Assembly: GCA_900553825.1 (NCBI GenBank)
Contig: USEV01000062.1
Coordinates: forward strand, 1 to 5,397
Direction: 5' to 3'
DNA from: an uncultured Eubacteriales bacterium
Lineage (GTDB): Bacteria; Bacillota; Clostridia; Christensenellales; CAG-917
DNA: 5,397 nucleotides
How positions within the stretch are numbered: position 1 is the stretch's first letter; each line of letters begins with the position of its first letter. The position numbers were made by a program, and so were the translations under genes. The notes under the pieces are model-generated. The model did not search any database, was not told the DNA's origin, and was given only the letters and a program-made list of their open reading frames with translations. Below are positions 5,291 through 5,397 of the stretch, in pieces.

Positions 5291-5371
5291 TCAGCGCACC
5301 ACTCTCACTTTGATGACGCCGTCGATGTTCCCGAGCGCCGCCGCGTCGATTGTGGTGTCGCTGTCGATGAG
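5291..5371 (-). CDS. serA: 3' end of probable D-3-phosphoglycerate dehydrogenase (ACT domain)
   Basis: Twenty-six codons remain before the adapter, ending in TGA (5293-5291). The residues include LIDSDTTIDAAALGNIDG followed by VIKVRVVR and the stop. A terminal pattern of Asp, a short helix, then Gly-Val-(I)-x-(V)-R-V at the very C-terminus is typical of the ACT domain ending of type D-3-phosphoglycerate dehydrogenases, the first enzyme of serine synthesis, where the domain binds effectors. Other proteins with a C-terminal ACT domain cannot be ruled out from so short a piece. The gene converges on the YtxC-like gene and shares the terminator at 5242-5268. The upstream part lies outside the contig. 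Confidence 0.55.
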   Translation of the reverse strand, partial: LIDSDTTIDAAALGNIDGVIKVRVVR

Positions 5372-5397
5372 CTGTCTCTTATACACATCTCCGAGCC
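5372..5397 (-). other. Untrimmed Nextera adapter at the right end
   Basis: CTGTCTCTTATACACATCT (5372-5390) is the reverse complement of the Tn5 mosaic end, followed by CCGAGCC (5391-5397), the beginning of the Read 2-side adapter. It is the same adapter side as at the left end. It is synthetic and interrupts the convergent gene. Confidence 0.98.

Overview
The window is a metagenome-style contig, not an intact chromosomal end. Both termini carry untrimmed Nextera (Tn5) adapter sequence (1-47 and 5372-5397), so the biological sequence is about 48-5371. GC-rich coding sequence, strong GGAGG-type ribosome binding sites, sigma-A-like promoters, a Clostridia-type cytoplasmic GH3 beta-glucosidase, an ECF sigma/PepSY regulator pair and a YtxC-like sporulation-family protein together suggest a Bacillota (Clostridia-like) bacterium, plausibly from the gut. 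That assignment is inference.

Layout. The left edge holds only the first codons of an unidentified leftward gene, with its own promoter (TTGACT-17-TATAAA) and ribosome binding site. Next is a leftward 831-aa GH3 glycosidase. It is bounded by an extended -10 promoter upstream and a hairpin plus nine-T terminator downstream, so it looks monocistronic. A divergent intergenic region of about 360 bp then leads to a rightward two-gene operon. This operon encodes a small ECF sigma factor and, 1 nt after its stop, a single-pass membrane protein with a PepSY-like outer domain that is probably its anti-sigma partner. An ECF-type promoter (TGTAAC-16-CGTATA) just upstream suggests autoregulation, and a clear terminator closes the operon.

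Further right is a separate rightward gene for a YtxC-like protein, preceded by a -10 element resembling the mother-cell sporulation sigma-E class. A degenerate 8-bp tandem repeat of about 13 units and a bidirectional terminator follow. The last 26 codons of a convergent gene, most likely the ACT-domain end of D-3-phosphoglycerate dehydrogenase, finish the window.

No mobile element, CRISPR array, tRNA or rRNA was seen. The least explained signals are the 8-bp repeat, the sigma/PepSY pair without a zinc anti-sigma motif, and the possible sporulation control of the YtxC-like gene. I did not find a clearly new multi-gene system.
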